Source of the DNA: Sporopachydermia quercuum | Taxonomy: Eukaryota; Ascomycota; Sporopachydermiomycetes; Sporopachydermiales; Sporopachydermiaceae | Direction: 5' to 3' | Assembly (NCBI GenBank): GCA_001599295.1 | Contig: BCGN01000006.1 | Coordinates: forward strand, 248,001-312,000 | Length of the DNA stretch: 64,000 nt | Shown: positions 63,534 to 64,000 of the stretch, in pieces | Position numbering within the stretch: position 1 is the stretch's first letter | Layout of the letters: the number at the start of each line of letters is the position of its first letter | The notes under the pieces: model-generated | What the model was told of the DNA's origin: nothing | The model's database searches: none | The model's input: the letters and a program-made list of their open reading frames with translations, nothing else | Translations under genes and position numbers: made by a program

Positions 63534-64000
63534 ATGGTATCACTTACATTGAAACATTTATATGAATATCCTGTGGTATCCAGGCCAATTGAATATGTAA
63601 AAACGTTTAGTCTTGCTAATAAGGTTATCAGCAAAGTAAATGAAGCATATATCTTGGTGAACTCAAAATATGTTCCTGAGCAAGTGAAAACACTTTTGGC
63701 AAAAGCTGATAATGTTGGGGACGCAGTTTTGACTAGAATTGATTATAGAATTCCACAAATTGAGTCCTATGTGAAGTATCCTCTTCAATATTCCTATAAT
63801 AAGTTTAACAGTACTTTATTGCATCCTTTCAATGACTATCTTGAAGGGTCGTTGAAAAGACTCAATTTGGTCGATGAAACCGTGAATGGTGATACTACAG
63901 TTGATGAAGTTGTTAGATTCAAGTATTTGATTGGAAACTCTTTTGAGAAAGCTAAACCAATTGTGAGCTCTTCTTCTAAAAACGCTAAAAAGCACGTTGA
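63534..64000 (+). CDS. PLN1: Perilipin-like lipid droplet protein, N-terminal part
   Basis: The frame starts at ATG 63534 and runs off the window; 155 codons are visible. The protein begins MVSLTLKHLYEYPVVSRPIE. It continues with amphipathic sequence that includes LANKVISKVNEAYI and LLAKADNVGDAVLTRIDYRI, patterns typical of fungal perilipins (Pet10/Pln1, MPL1): a YPVV N-terminus and a KAD-x-x-GD-x-x-L-x-x-(V/I)D segment. Such proteins coat lipid droplets and limit lipolysis. The C-terminus is not in the window, so length and ending cannot be checked. Confidence 0.75.
   Translation, partial: MVSLTLKHLYEYPVVSRPIEYVKTFSLANKVISKVNEAYILVNSKYVPEQVKTLLAKADNVGDAVLTRIDYRIPQIESYVKYPLQYSYNKFNSTLLHPFNDYLEGSLKRLNLVDETVNGDTTVDEVVRFKYLIGNSFEKAKPIVSSSSKNAKKHV

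Noticed and set aside
1-64000. CTG reassigned to serine or alanine
   Set aside because: CTG at 4773-4775 falls on a conserved leucine in beta-COP, consistent with the standard code.

Overview
The window is a stretch of nuclear chromosome from an ascomycete budding yeast (Saccharomycotina). The genes are mostly single-exon with orthologues in yeasts, and the intergenic DNA is AT-rich. The few introns have yeast-type signals: GTATGT, GTAAGT or GTACGT at the 5' site, a (T/G)A(C/T)TAAC branch point and a nearby AG. A CTG codon at a conserved leucine of beta-COP (4773-4775) argues for the standard code rather than CTG-Ser or CTG-Ala. Three genes suggest a lineage outside Saccharomycetaceae: an SDE2 orthologue, an FlbD-like R2R3 MYB factor and a DEAH-helicase relative. 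No mobile element, viral relic or CRISPR array was found.

Layout. 1-4.3 kb: the 5' end of an unrecognised disordered protein (minus) diverging from an atypical bZIP factor. 4.3-17 kb: SEC26 (beta-COP), a triple-KH RNA-binding protein, LYS4 (homoaconitase), NHP2 (H/ACA snoRNP) and a full-length DEAH-type protein that has lost its catalytic motifs. 17-23 kb: PEX5, a CTR3-type copper transporter with a short intron and a copper-response element upstream, and VPS26. 23.6-30.7 kb: the FlbD-like MYB gene and CUE1, separated by a 3.9-kb gene-free region that holds a perfect 27-bp inverted repeat. 30.7-35 kb: a decayed mevalonate kinase (ERG12) fragment, then CAC2. 36-38.6 kb: tRNA-Thr(AGU), intron-containing tRNA-Arg(UCU), and SMD2, whose first coding exon is 5 nt. 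39-48 kb: GUF1, SER1, HUS1 and GCD7, three of them with introns. 48.9-64 kb: SDE2, TUF1, ECM38, a large MSB1 homologue and the 5' part of a perilipin.

The genes are mostly unlinked housekeeping functions: vesicle traffic (SEC26, VPS26), mitochondrial translation (TUF1, GUF1), lysine and serine synthesis, glutathione turnover, peroxisome import, ERAD, chromatin assembly, DNA-damage checkpoint and splicing (SMD2, SDE2, perhaps the DEAH-like protein). Six introns were resolved by reading frame (CTR3, SMD2 x2, GUF1, SER1, GCD7). All place the branch point only 7-12 nt before the 3' splice site. The strongest novelty candidates are the DEAH pseudohelicase, the ERG12 relic, the dyad in the gene-free region and the microexon in SMD2. 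Scattered single N bases look like masked ambiguous or heterozygous sites.
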